A program made the position numbers and the translations under genes. From an uncultured Butyricicoccus sp. (GTDB lineage: Bacteria; Bacillota; Clostridia; Oscillospirales; Butyricicoccaceae): DNA of 46,631 nucleotides. The notes under the pieces are model-generated. The model was not told where the DNA came from, did not search any database, and saw only the letters and a program-made list of their open reading frames with translations. Below are positions 11,759-20,537 of the stretch, one piece after another. Numbering within the stretch: the first letter of the stretch is position 1; every line of letters begins with the position of its first letter. The stretch lies in assembly GCA_904420185.1 (NCBI GenBank), contig CAJFUJ010000008.1, positions 1 to 46,631 of the forward strand, read 5' to 3'.

Positions 11759-11787
11759 TTGAAAAGGTGCAGCGAGTCGCTTATAAT
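11759..11787 (+). promoter_or_regulatory. Promoter of the soluble GGDEF gene
   Basis: TTGAAA (11759-11764), 17-bp spacer, TATAAT (11782-11787). Transcription would start near 11795, giving a leader of about 175 bases. Confidence 0.82.
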
Positions 11788-11890
11788 ACAATAGAGATTT
11801 TGAAATATTTTTACGTTTTTTGCAACTGTTTTGCAGCTGCGGATTTTGTTTCAGAAATGCGCCTGCAGGAAGCGGCGCAAGACAGATCGG

Positions 11891-11921
11891 GCCGGCCGGG
11901 ACCGCGCCCTGCCGGCTTTTT
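11891..11921 (+). terminator. Intrinsic terminator inside the GGDEF leader
   Basis: GCCGGC-c-GGG / CCC-t-GCCGGC folds into a strong hairpin followed by TTTTT, downstream of the promoter and 50 bases before the start codon. It can only act on this transcript, so it looks like the switch of an attenuator or riboswitch. I do not recognise the about 95 bases before it as a known RNA class. Confidence 0.7.
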
Positions 11922-11971
11922 GTTTCTTTGGCACATATTGTGCAAAAACAAAGGTGTAAAGGAGCCATGTT

Positions 11972-13324
11972 ATGCTTGTCGGTCAGACCGAAAGAGAACA
12001 AAAGGTCAAGGAGCTAACCAGCTATATTTTGCACAAACATTACTGCGAAAACGACATGGAAGCTGTTATTGCCATGTTTGACGACCGCCTGAGTTGGTTT
12101 GGCGCTGAAGAACAGGAATATGCGGTCGGCGCACAGGAAGTGGCCGCCCTATTTCGTGGTTTTGAAATGCGGAGATGCAGCATTGAGCACGAGAAATATG
12201 ATGTTGTCGAGATCACCCCGGACGTGCATCTGTGTACCGGTCAAGTGCAAATCACCACCAGTCCGGAAACCGGTATCCTGATCCGGATGCAACAGCGGGT
12301 GACCATGTGCTTTCGCTGGGTGGGACACCAAGCGCGCTGCTGCCATATGCATGTTTCCAACCCATATCGTGAGATGATTGAGGAGGAAATCGGTTTTCCT
12401 ACATCTGCATCCCAGCAAAACCGGGAATATCGAGACGAACAGCTCGATGTACACAAAAAACAACTCGCGGAACGAACCGCTGAACTCATCAGTATCTACA
12501 ATACCGTCCCCTGTGCCATTCTCCGCCTGCGCCGCAACGGGGAAAACTACCGCTTGTTGTCCTTCAACCAGGCGCTTGTCAACATGCTGGAGGTCCCTGA
12601 AGAAGAGATCCGCCAGATGGACTGGTCGCAAGGGTTTTCTGATGAGGTGGACCGGCAGGACGTCCCTTTGTTGCGCGACGCACTGCGCCGCTTGGAAAAG
12701 CCAGGCGACCGAACCTATCTGGACTATCGGATGCACAGCCGTTCGGGCAAATGTATCTATCTGAGTTGCAGCAATGCGCTGATCGACGAACAGGTGGACG
12801 GACAAACCATCCAGCGCATCACCTTTGATATCTCCAAACGGATAGAACTGGAATCGGTGCTCAAGCGCATGAGCTTTGAAGATTTTCCGACCGGGCTGTT
12901 CAACCGCAACCGGTTCAACCGGGACATGGAGCTCTGCCAGATGGGGGATATGACCCGCCTGGGCGTTGCTTGCTTTGACCTCAATTGCCTCAAGGAATGG
13001 AACGACCGTATGGGGCATAGTGCGGGCGATGACCTGATCTACCGCACTGCCCGCCATATTTATAATGCCTTTCCAAAGAAAGCCTACCGCATCGGTGGCG
13101 ACGAATTTGTCGTCATTCAGGCAAATGTCGCGCAAGATGCGTTTTGCCGGGCCATCGACCAGGTGGTGAAAACCATGCAGGAGGATGGCATCAGCATTTC
13201 GGCCGGACGATCCTGGCGCGCTCTAAATTGCAGCATTCGCGAGCAGTTCGACGAGGCCGACCGCCAGATGTATCAGGTGAAAACCCGTTTTTATAAGACC
13301 AGATCAACCCAAAGAGATCGATGA
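11972..13324 (+). CDS. Diguanylate cyclase with NTF2-like and PAS domains
   Basis: A 450-aa soluble signalling protein. Residues about 5-130 look like a SnoaL/NTF2-type cup domain (MEAVIAMFDDRLSWFGA..., VGAQEVAALF). Residues about 165-290 form a PAS-like sensor preceded by a short coiled coil. The C-terminus is a GGDEF domain with FPTGLFNRNRF and an intact RIGGDEF, so it should make cyclic di-GMP. I see no RxxD inhibitory site five residues before GGDEF. Start ATG 11972 is eight bases after AAAGGAG. It has its own promoter and a terminator in the leader, so expression may be controlled after initiation. Confidence 0.88.
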   Translation: MLVGQTEREQKVKELTSYILHKHYCENDMEAVIAMFDDRLSWFGAEEQEYAVGAQEVAALFRGFEMRRCSIEHEKYDVVEITPDVHLCTGQVQITTSPETGILIRMQQRVTMCFRWVGHQARCCHMHVSNPYREMIEEEIGFPTSASQQNREYRDEQLDVHKKQLAERTAELISIYNTVPCAILRLRRNGENYRLLSFNQALVNMLEVPEEEIRQMDWSQGFSDEVDRQDVPLLRDALRRLEKPGDRTYLDYRMHSRSGKCIYLSCSNALIDEQVDGQTIQRITFDISKRIELESVLKRMSFEDFPTGLFNRNRFNRDMELCQMGDMTRLGVACFDLNCLKEWNDRMGHSAGDDLIYRTARHIYNAFPKKAYRIGGDEFVVIQANVAQDAFCRAIDQVVKTMQEDGISISAGRSWRALNCSIREQFDEADRQMYQVKTRFYKTRSTQRDR

Positions 13325-13325
13325 A

Positions 13326-13364
13326 AAAACATCCCTTGCCATACAGCGGCAGGGGATGTTTTTG
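13326..13364. terminator. Bidirectional terminator
   Basis: ACATCCCTTGCC / GGCAGGGGATGT (13329-13359, one G-U pair) has an A-run on its left and TTTTT on its right. It serves both the GGDEF gene and the convergent histidine kinase gene. Confidence 0.88.
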
Positions 13365-13366
13365 TT

Positions 13367-14638
13367 TCAAAAGCCAATGCGCAGATAAAACCAGCCATCT
13401 GCGTATTTACAAGAAACCAGCGCGCCATGATGTGCACAAAAGGCACGGATCGAGCGCAGCCCTAAACCATGGCCGGATTTGGACGAAGTAGGAAATCCAT
13501 CATCATTCAATTCGACAGGCGCAGCGCAGGGGTTGGCAATTTCGATCATCAGCTTGGGGTAGGGGATGCAGCGGCAACGGATTTGCCGTTTATCCCGTGG
13601 AAGTTCGCAACAGGCGTGAATGGAGTTTTCCAGAGCGTTGGCAAATACGGTGGATAGATCGGCAATATTGGCTGGCAGAGACGATGGAAAATCCAAGTGG
13701 GCATCAATTTGAATATTATTTTGTTGGGCCTGGGTGAAATAAGAGGAAAACATTGCGTTGAGGACTGGGTCAGCGCACCAGCAGACCGGCTGGATTTGTT
13801 CATGCTTTCGGCGTACAGACCCAATATAGGAGAGTGCATCTTCCAGGTCGCCATTTTCAATCAAGCGGGCAATGGTGTTGAGCCGGTGGTGCAAGTCATG
13901 TCGTTCAATGCGCAGAGCATGTTCGGCTGCTTCAGTGGCTTCAATCCGGCTTTTCAAAGAGGAAAGCTGCATGGCAGCCAACTCGGCATTGTGCCGCTTT
14001 TCGGTTTCCTGCCGGATCACCGAAAAAAGGAATAGGATAACCACATACATCCCAAAGACCAGCACGCTCAGCGCGGGCTTGAGCATGCTGGTGAGCGGCG
14101 TGAGGATGAGAAAGCCAGGGATGAGATAGATGGAAATAAAATAATATCCGAATAAAACCAGGCAAAGCAGCCACCAGCCGTGTTGCAGTTGTTGAAAAAC
14201 TTGGAGATACAGTGGCCGCAGCCGGTACAGGACAAAGAGAATCAGCGCGGCAATCAAGATATAGGATAAAAACAGAACCCAGGTTCGTTCACCAAAGAGG
14301 TAGTAGAACATTGCGCTGCACTGGTGGCTAATTAGGCAAAAATGCACAGCGGATAGCACCAAAAACAGCAGTTTCCATCCCCGGTAGCGGCTGCAATAGG
14401 CGGCGCATAGGAACGTCGGGATGTGGTGGGTGAAAATATAGATCCGTGTAAAGGTTATGGTGCCCAAGAAATACAGCCACACGATATCCAGGAGCATCAA
14501 CACGACCGTGACACCATAAAGGATCAAAAGCGTGCGCCTGCGAGAAAAGCGGCTGTCCAAAAACAGCGAAATGATGCTCATGCCAAGCAAAAGAAAATAA
14601 CTAAATAGAAACCAATACATAACTGGTTCATCCTTCAT
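13367..14638 (-). CDS. AgrC-like GHKL sensor histidine kinase
   Basis: A sensor with six or seven membrane segments over the first 215 residues and no extracellular domain, as in peptide-sensing AgrC kinases. A coiled linker leads to ERHDLHHRL with the phospho-accepting His, then a GHKL ATPase (NALENSIHAC N-box, GHGLGLRSI G-box). It would phosphorylate the LytTR regulator encoded immediately upstream. ATG 14638 overlaps that gene's stop (TGATG); a later ATG at 14620 sits behind GAAGGA and is an alternative. No signal-peptide precursor (agrD-like) or AgrB protease gene is visible beside it. Confidence 0.9.
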   Translation of the reverse strand: MKDEPVMYWFLFSYFLLLGMSIISLFLDSRFSRRRTLLILYGVTVVLMLLDIVWLYFLGTITFTRIYIFTHHIPTFLCAAYCSRYRGWKLLFLVLSAVHFCLISHQCSAMFYYLFGERTWVLFLSYILIAALILFVLYRLRPLYLQVFQQLQHGWWLLCLVLFGYYFISIYLIPGFLILTPLTSMLKPALSVLVFGMYVVILFLFSVIRQETEKRHNAELAAMQLSSLKSRIEATEAAEHALRIERHDLHHRLNTIARLIENGDLEDALSYIGSVRRKHEQIQPVCWCADPVLNAMFSSYFTQAQQNNIQIDAHLDFPSSLPANIADLSTVFANALENSIHACCELPRDKRQIRCRCIPYPKLMIEIANPCAAPVELNDDGFPTSSKSGHGLGLRSIRAFCAHHGALVSCKYADGWFYLRIGF

Positions 14639-15399
14639 CACGCATGTCTGTTAGTCTCTTCCAAAAGCGGGGGGAGGGTAGGAGTCAGCCAATAATCAAT
14701 CCATGCGCGTTTGACCTGGGTGTTGAGCCGGCGGGGAATCGGGACCCGGCTTCCATCATCCAACACCGCGACCGATGGTTCTACCTCGTTGACATGGGCC
14801 AGATTGAGCACAAAGCTGGCGCCACAAAGCACGAACTGTGGATGAGCTAGGAGTGGCGCAGCGGCCTCCCGAAATGGGACGCGCAGGGTGATGCTAAAGA
14901 TGTTCCGGCCATCGGTCATGTGATAGCACATCACCCGGCGGGTGCGCTCTACATACAGCACATCCCGCAAGCTGATGTGAGCATCCCCGTCGGGTGTACG
15001 GATGACAAGATGTTCAGCAGGCCATCTCTGCCCGATGGCCTGATCCAGCACCGAAAATAGCTGTGCACGTGTGACTGGTTTGACGAGATAAGAGAAGGCC
15101 TGCGCTTGATAGGATTCCACCGCAAAGTCGCGGGTGGTGGTGATGTAGATGATTTCGCCGGTTGCGCCGCGGCGCCGCAAATGCAAGCCGGTTTGGATGC
15201 CGTCCGCTCCTTTCATCAGCACATCGAGCAGATACAGGTCAAACCGGTCACATGCGGCCGCAGACAGAAGCGCGTTCCCTGAGTGAAACCGGGTCAGCTG
15301 GAATGGGTTCTCTGGATGCAGCCGTTGGTATTCCCCCAAAAGTGCTGCTATATTTTCTAAGTCCTCGGCACAATCATCACAAAGCGCAATGGTCAACAT
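14638..15399 (-). CDS. LytTR-family response regulator
   Basis: A 253-aa regulator. Receiver domain at residues 1-125 with acidic pair DD near residue 8, phospho-acceptor in LYLLDVLMKGADG and the conserved Lys in SYLVKPVT; LytTR DNA-binding domain at residues about 140-240 (VLYVERTRRVMCYHM..., FVLCGASFVLNLAHV). Start ATG 15399 follows AGGAGGAG (15408-15415). It forms an operon with the downstream AgrC-like kinase and is divergent from a membrane diguanylate cyclase, so the shared 207-bp spacer (15400-15606) is its most likely target. Confidence 0.92.
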   Translation of the reverse strand: MLTIALCDDCAEDLENIAALLGEYQRLHPENPFQLTRFHSGNALLSAAACDRFDLYLLDVLMKGADGIQTGLHLRRRGATGEIIYITTTRDFAVESYQAQAFSYLVKPVTRAQLFSVLDQAIGQRWPAEHLVIRTPDGDAHISLRDVLYVERTRRVMCYHMTDGRNIFSITLRVPFREAAAPLLAHPQFVLCGASFVLNLAHVNEVEPSVAVLDDGSRVPIPRRLNTQVKRAWIDYWLTPTLPPLLEETNRHA

Positions 15400-15606
15400 A
15401 TTGTTTACTCCTCCTAGCCGTTCCCATATTGTAAAACTTAAGTGCCAAAAGTGCATAAAATAAACCCTATTTTACACACTCCAGTGCAAAGAATTGTGAA
15501 TTCGATATAATCAAAATACCACGGAATATATTCTGCTGTCAAGTTACCCGGATGGGTGGGAAAGAGAAGGTGGAAGGAGTAAACTCCACAAAGGGAGGGC
15601 ATAAAA

Positions 15607-16779
15607 ATGCACAAAAAATGGACGAATTTTTGGAAAATTCCGGACGAAATCCGTGCGGAATATTGGCAGGATGCGCTGCAAAAGAACCGCCTGTCTCTGG
15701 TGGTCATTTGCACGATGATCTTTGGAATGGAGACGTTTAATATCGTGCGGGTTTTGTTTTTGTCCAATGCCGGGCTAAGCACGCTCAACAACCGCATTTA
15801 CTTTGGGCTGTACTGCGCGCTGTGGCTGGCGTCAGCGGTCTATCTGCTGCTGTGGCGGCTGCTGCGTCAAGCGCGCCCCAAGCTGCGCTGGCGGGTGCAG
15901 TATGGCGCTGTGCTCACCTTTCTGCTGTGGCATGTGGCGATCAACGTCTATGACCTGATGCGCAATCCACAAGCTTCGGTCAATATTTATATAACGGCTG
16001 TCCTGGGGCTTGCGGTCTTTATCCAGATGCCCAGCATATACAGCTTGTTCACCTATGGGCTAGCGTATACAGTCTTTATGTGGTTGGCAGGCGCCATATT
16101 GAGCGATGGGAATCGGCTCAATTTGACGATTACCACCATTGTAGCGTTGGCGATTTCGCTCACTAGCAGCCGTCATGCGGTGATCCAGTTGAACCAGAAG
16201 CGTGAGATTGACCAGATCAACCGGCAGCTACATATGCTGCTACAACAGGACCCACATACCGGCCTGCTCAACAAGACTGCCTTTCAGCAATGCGTAGAAA
16301 GACAGCTGGAGGACATTGAGCGGCTTGGCAGCATTGCATTACTGATTGTGGATTTGGATGATTTCAAGTTTGTGAACGACCGCTATGGCCATCCGTGCGG
16401 CGACTATGTGCTCAAAGAGATGGCCGGCCGGTTGCGGGAAACCTTTTCGGATGCGGCGGGCATCGGCCGTATTGGCGGCGATGAATTTGCCATAGCGTTG
16501 TCAAACGCAGGGGAACCGTCGGCAATTGTGTCGCGCGGGCAGGCGCTCATGCGCGCGTTCGGCACAACCCGGTGGCACGGCAAACCGGTGGGTGCGGCGT
16601 GCAGCATCGGCGCCTGCCGGGTGTGCCAGGCCGGCGCATCCTACGAGCAGATCTACCGCGAGACCGACACCATGCTGTACCGCGCCAAGCGGCAGGGCAA
16701 GGGGCAGTGCATGGTGTGCGATTTTTCCGCCCCGCCGGCCCAAGAGACCGGCACAGAGCGGCTAGAAGCGCATTTGTAA
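15607..16779 (+). CDS. Membrane-bound diguanylate cyclase
   Basis: A 390-aa protein with about six membrane segments (residues 30-200), then a GGDEF domain with DPHTGLLNKTAF, DLDDFKFVNDRYGH and an intact RIGGDEF. It should make cyclic di-GMP at the membrane. ATG 15607 follows AGGGAGG. A TATAAT at about 15502-15507 has no good -35 box, so the promoter may need an activator such as the divergent LytTR regulator. It ends 10 bp from the stop of the convergent kinase gene. Confidence 0.9.
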   Translation: MHKKWTNFWKIPDEIRAEYWQDALQKNRLSLVVICTMIFGMETFNIVRVLFLSNAGLSTLNNRIYFGLYCALWLASAVYLLLWRLLRQARPKLRWRVQYGAVLTFLLWHVAINVYDLMRNPQASVNIYITAVLGLAVFIQMPSIYSLFTYGLAYTVFMWLAGAILSDGNRLNLTITTIVALAISLTSSRHAVIQLNQKREIDQINRQLHMLLQQDPHTGLLNKTAFQQCVERQLEDIERLGSIALLIVDLDDFKFVNDRYGHPCGDYVLKEMAGRLRETFSDAAGIGRIGGDEFAIALSNAGEPSAIVSRGQALMRAFGTTRWHGKPVGAACSIGACRVCQAGASYEQIYRETDTMLYRAKRQGKGQCMVCDFSAPPAQETGTERLEAHL

Positions 16780-16788
16780 GCAAAACGC

Positions 16789-18000
16789 TCAGGCTGGGAC
16801 CCAGATTTCGCACAGGAATTGCCGGTCCTCCCGCCGGAACACTGCCTTGCCGCCGTGGGCGCGGGCGATTTGCTCGACCAGCTTGAGGCCGGTGCCGTGG
16901 GGCGCGCCGCCGTCCGGCGCAATGCCATAGCCGCTGTCCCCGCCCAAGGGGAGAGCGCTGGGCTGTGTGCTTTGGCTCTGGACCCACAACACACAGCGCC
17001 CAGCGGTATAGCGCAGCCCCATCTCAATGCGCACGTCGTCCGGATTGTGTTGGATGGCGTTATAAACCAGGTTGTACAGGGCGCGGCGCAGCAAAAAGCC
17101 GTCAGCTGTGATGGGTTGGATGTCCGGGGGTAGATCGACCGAAAGCGGGGCTTCCAGCCCGCTGTTGAGAAAGTCGGCCGCCACCTGCCGCACCAGCGCG
17201 GCGGGGTTAAGCTCGGCCTTGCGCAGCGGCTGCATAGCATAGTCCAGCCGCATGGTCAAGTTGAGGTCGCCCACCAGCTCCTTGATCCGCTGGCTCTGCC
17301 GCACTAGGATGGACGCCTTGTTTTGCAGGTGGGCGGGTAGCGTGGGGTCGTGCTCCAGCTCGCTGGCGTAGCCCATCACCATACTCAGTGGGGTGCGGAT
17401 GTCGTGGGACACGCCGCTGACCCAGTCGGCGCGGGCCTGGTCGCGGCCGGTCTGCTCGGACAAGAACCACCGCCGCAGGATGACTGCGCACAGCCCGACC
17501 GCCCCGCTGATGCACAAAAGCACCAGCAGCGGCACACCGTAAAACAGGATGTGCAGCGAATCCATGGACACGGTGACCGTATATTTCCAGGCGGAGTCCT
17601 TGGGCGCGCCGATGACCAGCAGCCCGTCCTCCCGCACCCGGCACTGCACCGGGTAGTCGTGCAGGTACCAACGGGTGAAGGACGACACGTCGGTCAGGCT
17701 GTACTGGTCGGGCACGTCGTCCGGCTTGTACGCCGACCAGACCACGTCGCCGTTTTCATCAACCAGCATGGCCCACAGCTGCTGCCGCTCGAGCAGCACC
17801 TGCCCGTCAAAGGCATAGCCGCCGTCCGCGGTAAAGGTCAGGTGTTCGGAGATCGAGCCGACCGGTGCGTTCCAGCTGCGGGTCTGGGTAGCCGAATAGA
17901 CGACAAAGGAGAGCAACGCCAGGATGACCAGGCTGAGCGTCAGGACGATGGCCAGGGCGATCAGCACCAAGATCCGCAGCAGCATAGCAGCTTGTTTCAT
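16789..18000 (-). CDS. Sensor histidine kinase of a lantibiotic-type two-component system
   Basis: A 403-aa kinase: membrane segment at residues 8-36, an extracellular domain of about 120 residues, a second segment near 155-180, HisKA with SHDIRTPL, N-box NLVYNAIQHN and a G-box reduced to GTGLKLVEQI. It overlaps the response-regulator stop by four bases (ATGA), with GGAGGAAC just upstream. It pairs with that regulator and is divergent from a BcrA/LanF-type ABC exporter, so the pair probably senses an envelope-active peptide and induces the exporter. That stimulus is an inference from context. Confidence 0.9.
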   Translation of the reverse strand: MKQAAMLLRILVLIALAIVLTLSLVILALLSFVVYSATQTRSWNAPVGSISEHLTFTADGGYAFDGQVLLERQQLWAMLVDENGDVVWSAYKPDDVPDQYSLTDVSSFTRWYLHDYPVQCRVREDGLLVIGAPKDSAWKYTVTVSMDSLHILFYGVPLLVLLCISGAVGLCAVILRRWFLSEQTGRDQARADWVSGVSHDIRTPLSMVMGYASELEHDPTLPAHLQNKASILVRQSQRIKELVGDLNLTMRLDYAMQPLRKAELNPAALVRQVAADFLNSGLEAPLSVDLPPDIQPITADGFLLRRALYNLVYNAIQHNPDDVRIEMGLRYTAGRCVLWVQSQSTQPSALPLGGDSGYGIAPDGGAPHGTGLKLVEQIARAHGGKAVFRREDRQFLCEIWVPA

Positions 18001-18686
18001 GGCTGTTCCTCCGGGGCCAGGCGGTAGCCCAGCCCGCGCACGGTGAGCAAAAATCGGGGATGCGAGGGATCGTCCTCGATTTTTTCGCGCAAGCGGCGGA
18101 TGTGCACCATCAGGGTGTTCTCATAGCCGACCAGCGTGCCCTCCCACAGCGCTTCGCACAAGGCGTCGATGGTGACGATGTTGCCGCGGCTGATCCACAG
18201 CTTGCGCAGCAGAGCGTATTCCTTGGCGGTCAGCGTCACCGGTTTGGGGCCGCCGGTGACCGTGCCGGTGCCCCAATCGACCGTCCGGCTGCCCAGGGTG
18301 AGCGAAGGCGCCTGCTTTTGCCCGTACACCCGCCGCAGCACGGCGGCCAGCCGCAGGCACAGCTCGCGCGGCAAAAAGGGCTTTACGATGTAGTCGTCCG
18401 CGCCCAGCCCCAGGCCGCGCAGGCGGGCTTCGTCCTCGTCCCGCGCCGACAGAAAGAGCACCGGTACGTCGCGGATGGCGCGCAGCCGTTCAAACAGCGA
18501 AAAGCCGTTGCCGTCGGGCAGCATGACGTCGAGCAGTACGGCGTCCGGCCGCGCTGTACCGGCCAGCGCCAGGGCTTCGGCGCAGGTTGCCGCGGCCAGC
18601 ACCGTGTACCCCTCTGCGGATAGTGTATTTTGTACCATTTCGCGCAGCGCGCGTTCATCGTCTACCAAAAGGACCCGATAGGGCAT
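17997..18686 (-). CDS. OmpR-family response regulator
   Basis: A 229-aa regulator: receiver (residues 1-115; DD near 9-10, phospho-acceptor in VLLDVMLPDGNG, KPF motif) plus a winged-helix DNA-binding domain (residues 130-225, LTAKEYALLRKLW, NTLMVHIRRLREKIEDD). ATG 18686 follows AAAGGATG. An extended -10 (TGG-TACAAT, minus strand, 18746-18751) probably drives the regulator/kinase pair. The likely target is the set of phased repeats before the divergent ABC genes. Confidence 0.94.
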   Translation of the reverse strand: MPYRVLLVDDERALREMVQNTLSAEGYTVLAAATCAEALALAGTARPDAVLLDVMLPDGNGFSLFERLRAIRDVPVLFLSARDEDEARLRGLGLGADDYIVKPFLPRELCLRLAAVLRRVYGQKQAPSLTLGSRTVDWGTGTVTGGPKPVTLTAKEYALLRKLWISRGNIVTIDALCEALWEGTLVGYENTLMVHIRRLREKIEDDPSHPRFLLTVRGLGYRLAPEEQP

Positions 18687-18790
18687 GGCATTTCATCCTT
18701 TCCTTTGCGCGCGGCAAAAGCCTATGCTGCGCGCTTTGTGTTTTGATTGTACCACATTTCCCGCCCCGGCGGTTATGGGAAAGCAAAAAA

Positions 18791-18844
18791 GTAAGGAAGC
18801 CGTAAGGTAGCCTTCATCCGGCCGTAAGGAAGCGCCGCTATACT
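18791..18844 (+). promoter_or_regulatory. Response-regulator operator and promoter of the ABC exporter
   Basis: Three copies of GTAAGGNAGC start at 18791, 18802 and 18824, that is 11 and 22 bp apart and so on one face of the helix. TATACT (18839-18844) follows with no recognisable -35 box. This fits an activator-dependent promoter bound by the divergent OmpR-type regulator. Confidence 0.75.
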
Positions 18845-18868
18845 GTATGGCAGAAGGAGGTTACCAAG

Positions 18869-19786
18869 ATGGAGATCGTACAAACACAAGGACTTTGCAA
18901 GCGGTATGGCGGCGTGTTGCGGGTCAAAGAGCTGGCGCTGCGCGTGCCGGAAGGGGCGGTATACGGCTTTCTCGGACCCAACGGCGCCGGCAAATCGACG
19001 ACCCTCAAGATGATTTTGGGCCTGGCCCGGCCGACTGCCGGACAGATTGCCGTGTTCGGCAGCCAGATGACCCGGAAAAACCGCCTGTCCATCCTAAAGG
19101 ATGTGGGCAGCCTGATCGAAAGCCCCAGCTATTACGGCCACCTGACCGGCGAAGAGAATCTGCGCATCATCCAGACGCTGCGCGGCGCACCGGCGCGGGA
19201 CATCGAAGAAGCGCTGCGCATTGTGCGGCTGACCGGGCAAAAGGACAAAAAAGTCGCCCATTATTCGCTGGGCATGAAGCAGCGGCTGGGGCTGGCCGGG
19301 GCGCTGCTCGGGTTCCCCAAGCTGCTCATTTTGGACGAGCCGACCAACGGATTGGACCCGGCCGGCATCCAGGAGATGCGCGAGCTGATCTGCGCGCTGC
19401 CCAAGCAGTTCGGCATGACTGTGCTGGTGTCCAGCCACCTTTTGAGCGAAATCGACCAGATGGCCGATGTGGTGGGCATCATCGCAAACGGCGAGTTGGT
19501 CTTTCAGGACCGGCTGGACCGGCTGCACGCGCGTAGCAGCCACAACCTGGCTCTGCGCACCAGCAACAACGCGGTCGCGGGTGAGCTCATAGGCCGGATG
19601 GGTGTGAACGCCCAGCCGCAGGAGGACGGCTACCTGCTGCTGCCCTATTTGAACGACGAAACAGTGCGGCAGGTGACCCGGGCGCTGGTGCAGCAAGGGG
19701 TGGACCTTATGCGGCTGGAGTCGCGTGAAACCAGCCTGGAGGACATCTTCCTGGACCTGACCGGCGGAAAGGCGGCGAGCCTATGA
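18869..19786 (+). CDS. ABC transporter ATPase, BcrA/LanF type
   Basis: A 305-aa ATPase with Walker A GPNGAGKST (about residues 35-43), signature YSLGMKQRLGLA, Walker B LLILDEPTNGLDP, the switch His in SSHLL and a C-terminal extension of about 85 residues, as in bacitracin and lantibiotic self-protection exporters. ATG 18869 follows a perfect AGGAGG. It powers the two permeases encoded next (four-base overlap with the first) in removing a peptide antibiotic or lipid-bound compound from the membrane. The substrate is not identifiable from sequence. Confidence 0.93.
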   Translation: MEIVQTQGLCKRYGGVLRVKELALRVPEGAVYGFLGPNGAGKSTTLKMILGLARPTAGQIAVFGSQMTRKNRLSILKDVGSLIESPSYYGHLTGEENLRIIQTLRGAPARDIEEALRIVRLTGQKDKKVAHYSLGMKQRLGLAGALLGFPKLLILDEPTNGLDPAGIQEMRELICALPKQFGMTVLVSSHLLSEIDQMADVVGIIANGELVFQDRLDRLHARSSHNLALRTSNNAVAGELIGRMGVNAQPQEDGYLLLPYLNDETVRQVTRALVQQGVDLMRLESRETSLEDIFLDLTGGKAASL

Positions 19787-20532
19787 AAGCCCTGCGCATG
19801 GAGTTTTACAAATTCCGCCGCCGCAAGATCTGGTTGGCGCCGCTGCTGATGCTGGCGCTCCAGCTGGCGTGGGGGCTGTATTCCTACCGGAACATGGACG
19901 CCGAAGCGCTCACCCAAGGCTGGGCGGACATCCTCTACGGGTTCCCGATGCTCAACGCCATGATGACGCCGGTCATTGCGGCAGTGGTGGCCTCGCGCGT
20001 GGCCGACATCGAGCACAAGGGCCAGACCTTCAAGCTGCTCGAAACCGTCCAGTCCACCGGGGTGCTGTTCGACATGAAATTTGTAGGCGCCGCCTTTTAC
20101 ATGACCCTCATGATGCTGGCACAGGGGGCGGCAATCGTGATCTTTGGGCTGATCCGTGGGTTTGCAGGCCCGCCGCCCTGGGATGCGCTTGGCAAATTCC
20201 TGCTGGGCAACTGGCTGGTCACGCTGACGATTTTGCTCATCCAGCTGCTGCTGTCCCTGCTCATCCAAAACCAGATGATCGGGATGCTGATCGGGCTGTT
20301 GGGGGCGCTGGTCGGGTTGTTTTCGCTGTTTTTCCCACAGAGCTTGCAAAAGCTGTTCGTGTGGGCGTACTATGGTGTGCTGTATGTGTCGGCTATGGAC
20401 TGGGACCCGGTGACCCGTGCGACCGACTACTATTTTATCCAGTTTGACTGGATCGGCCTGGCCGGAATCTGTATTTGGTTCGCATTGATTTATTTGGTCG
20501 GGCGGCGGTTGTTCGTCCGCAAGGAGGTGTGA
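19783..20532 (+). CDS. ABC exporter permease 1 (MutE/EpiE-like)
   Basis: A 249-aa membrane protein with six hydrophobic segments that begins MKALRMEFYKFRRRKIWLAPLL, the typical charged opening of lantibiotic-immunity permeases (LanE/LanG, BcrB-like). It overlaps the ATPase gene by four bases and is followed by a second, related permease, so the transporter is probably A2-B-C. No bacteriocin precursor or modification genes are nearby, so a defensive role against foreign peptides is more likely than self-immunity. Confidence 0.85.
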   Translation: MKALRMEFYKFRRRKIWLAPLLMLALQLAWGLYSYRNMDAEALTQGWADILYGFPMLNAMMTPVIAAVVASRVADIEHKGQTFKLLETVQSTGVLFDMKFVGAAFYMTLMMLAQGAAIVIFGLIRGFAGPPPWDALGKFLLGNWLVTLTILLIQLLLSLLIQNQMIGMLIGLLGALVGLFSLFFPQSLQKLFVWAYYGVLYVSAMDWDPVTRATDYYFIQFDWIGLAGICIWFALIYLVGRRLFVRKEV

Positions 20533-20537
20533 GGATC

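Noticed and set aside
11795-11890. Cyclic di-GMP (GEMM) riboswitch before the GGDEF gene
   Set aside because: I could not find the conserved core sequences of class I or II aptamers; only the terminator part is convincing.
13367-15399. Complete agr quorum-sensing locus
   Set aside because: Only the kinase and regulator are present; no AgrB-like protease or precursor-peptide ORF was seen within several kilobases.
15470-15510. Sigma-A promoter (TATAAT near 15502) for the membrane diguanylate cyclase
   Set aside because: No acceptable -35 box at 16-18 bp; mentioned in the gene entry but not listed as a feature.
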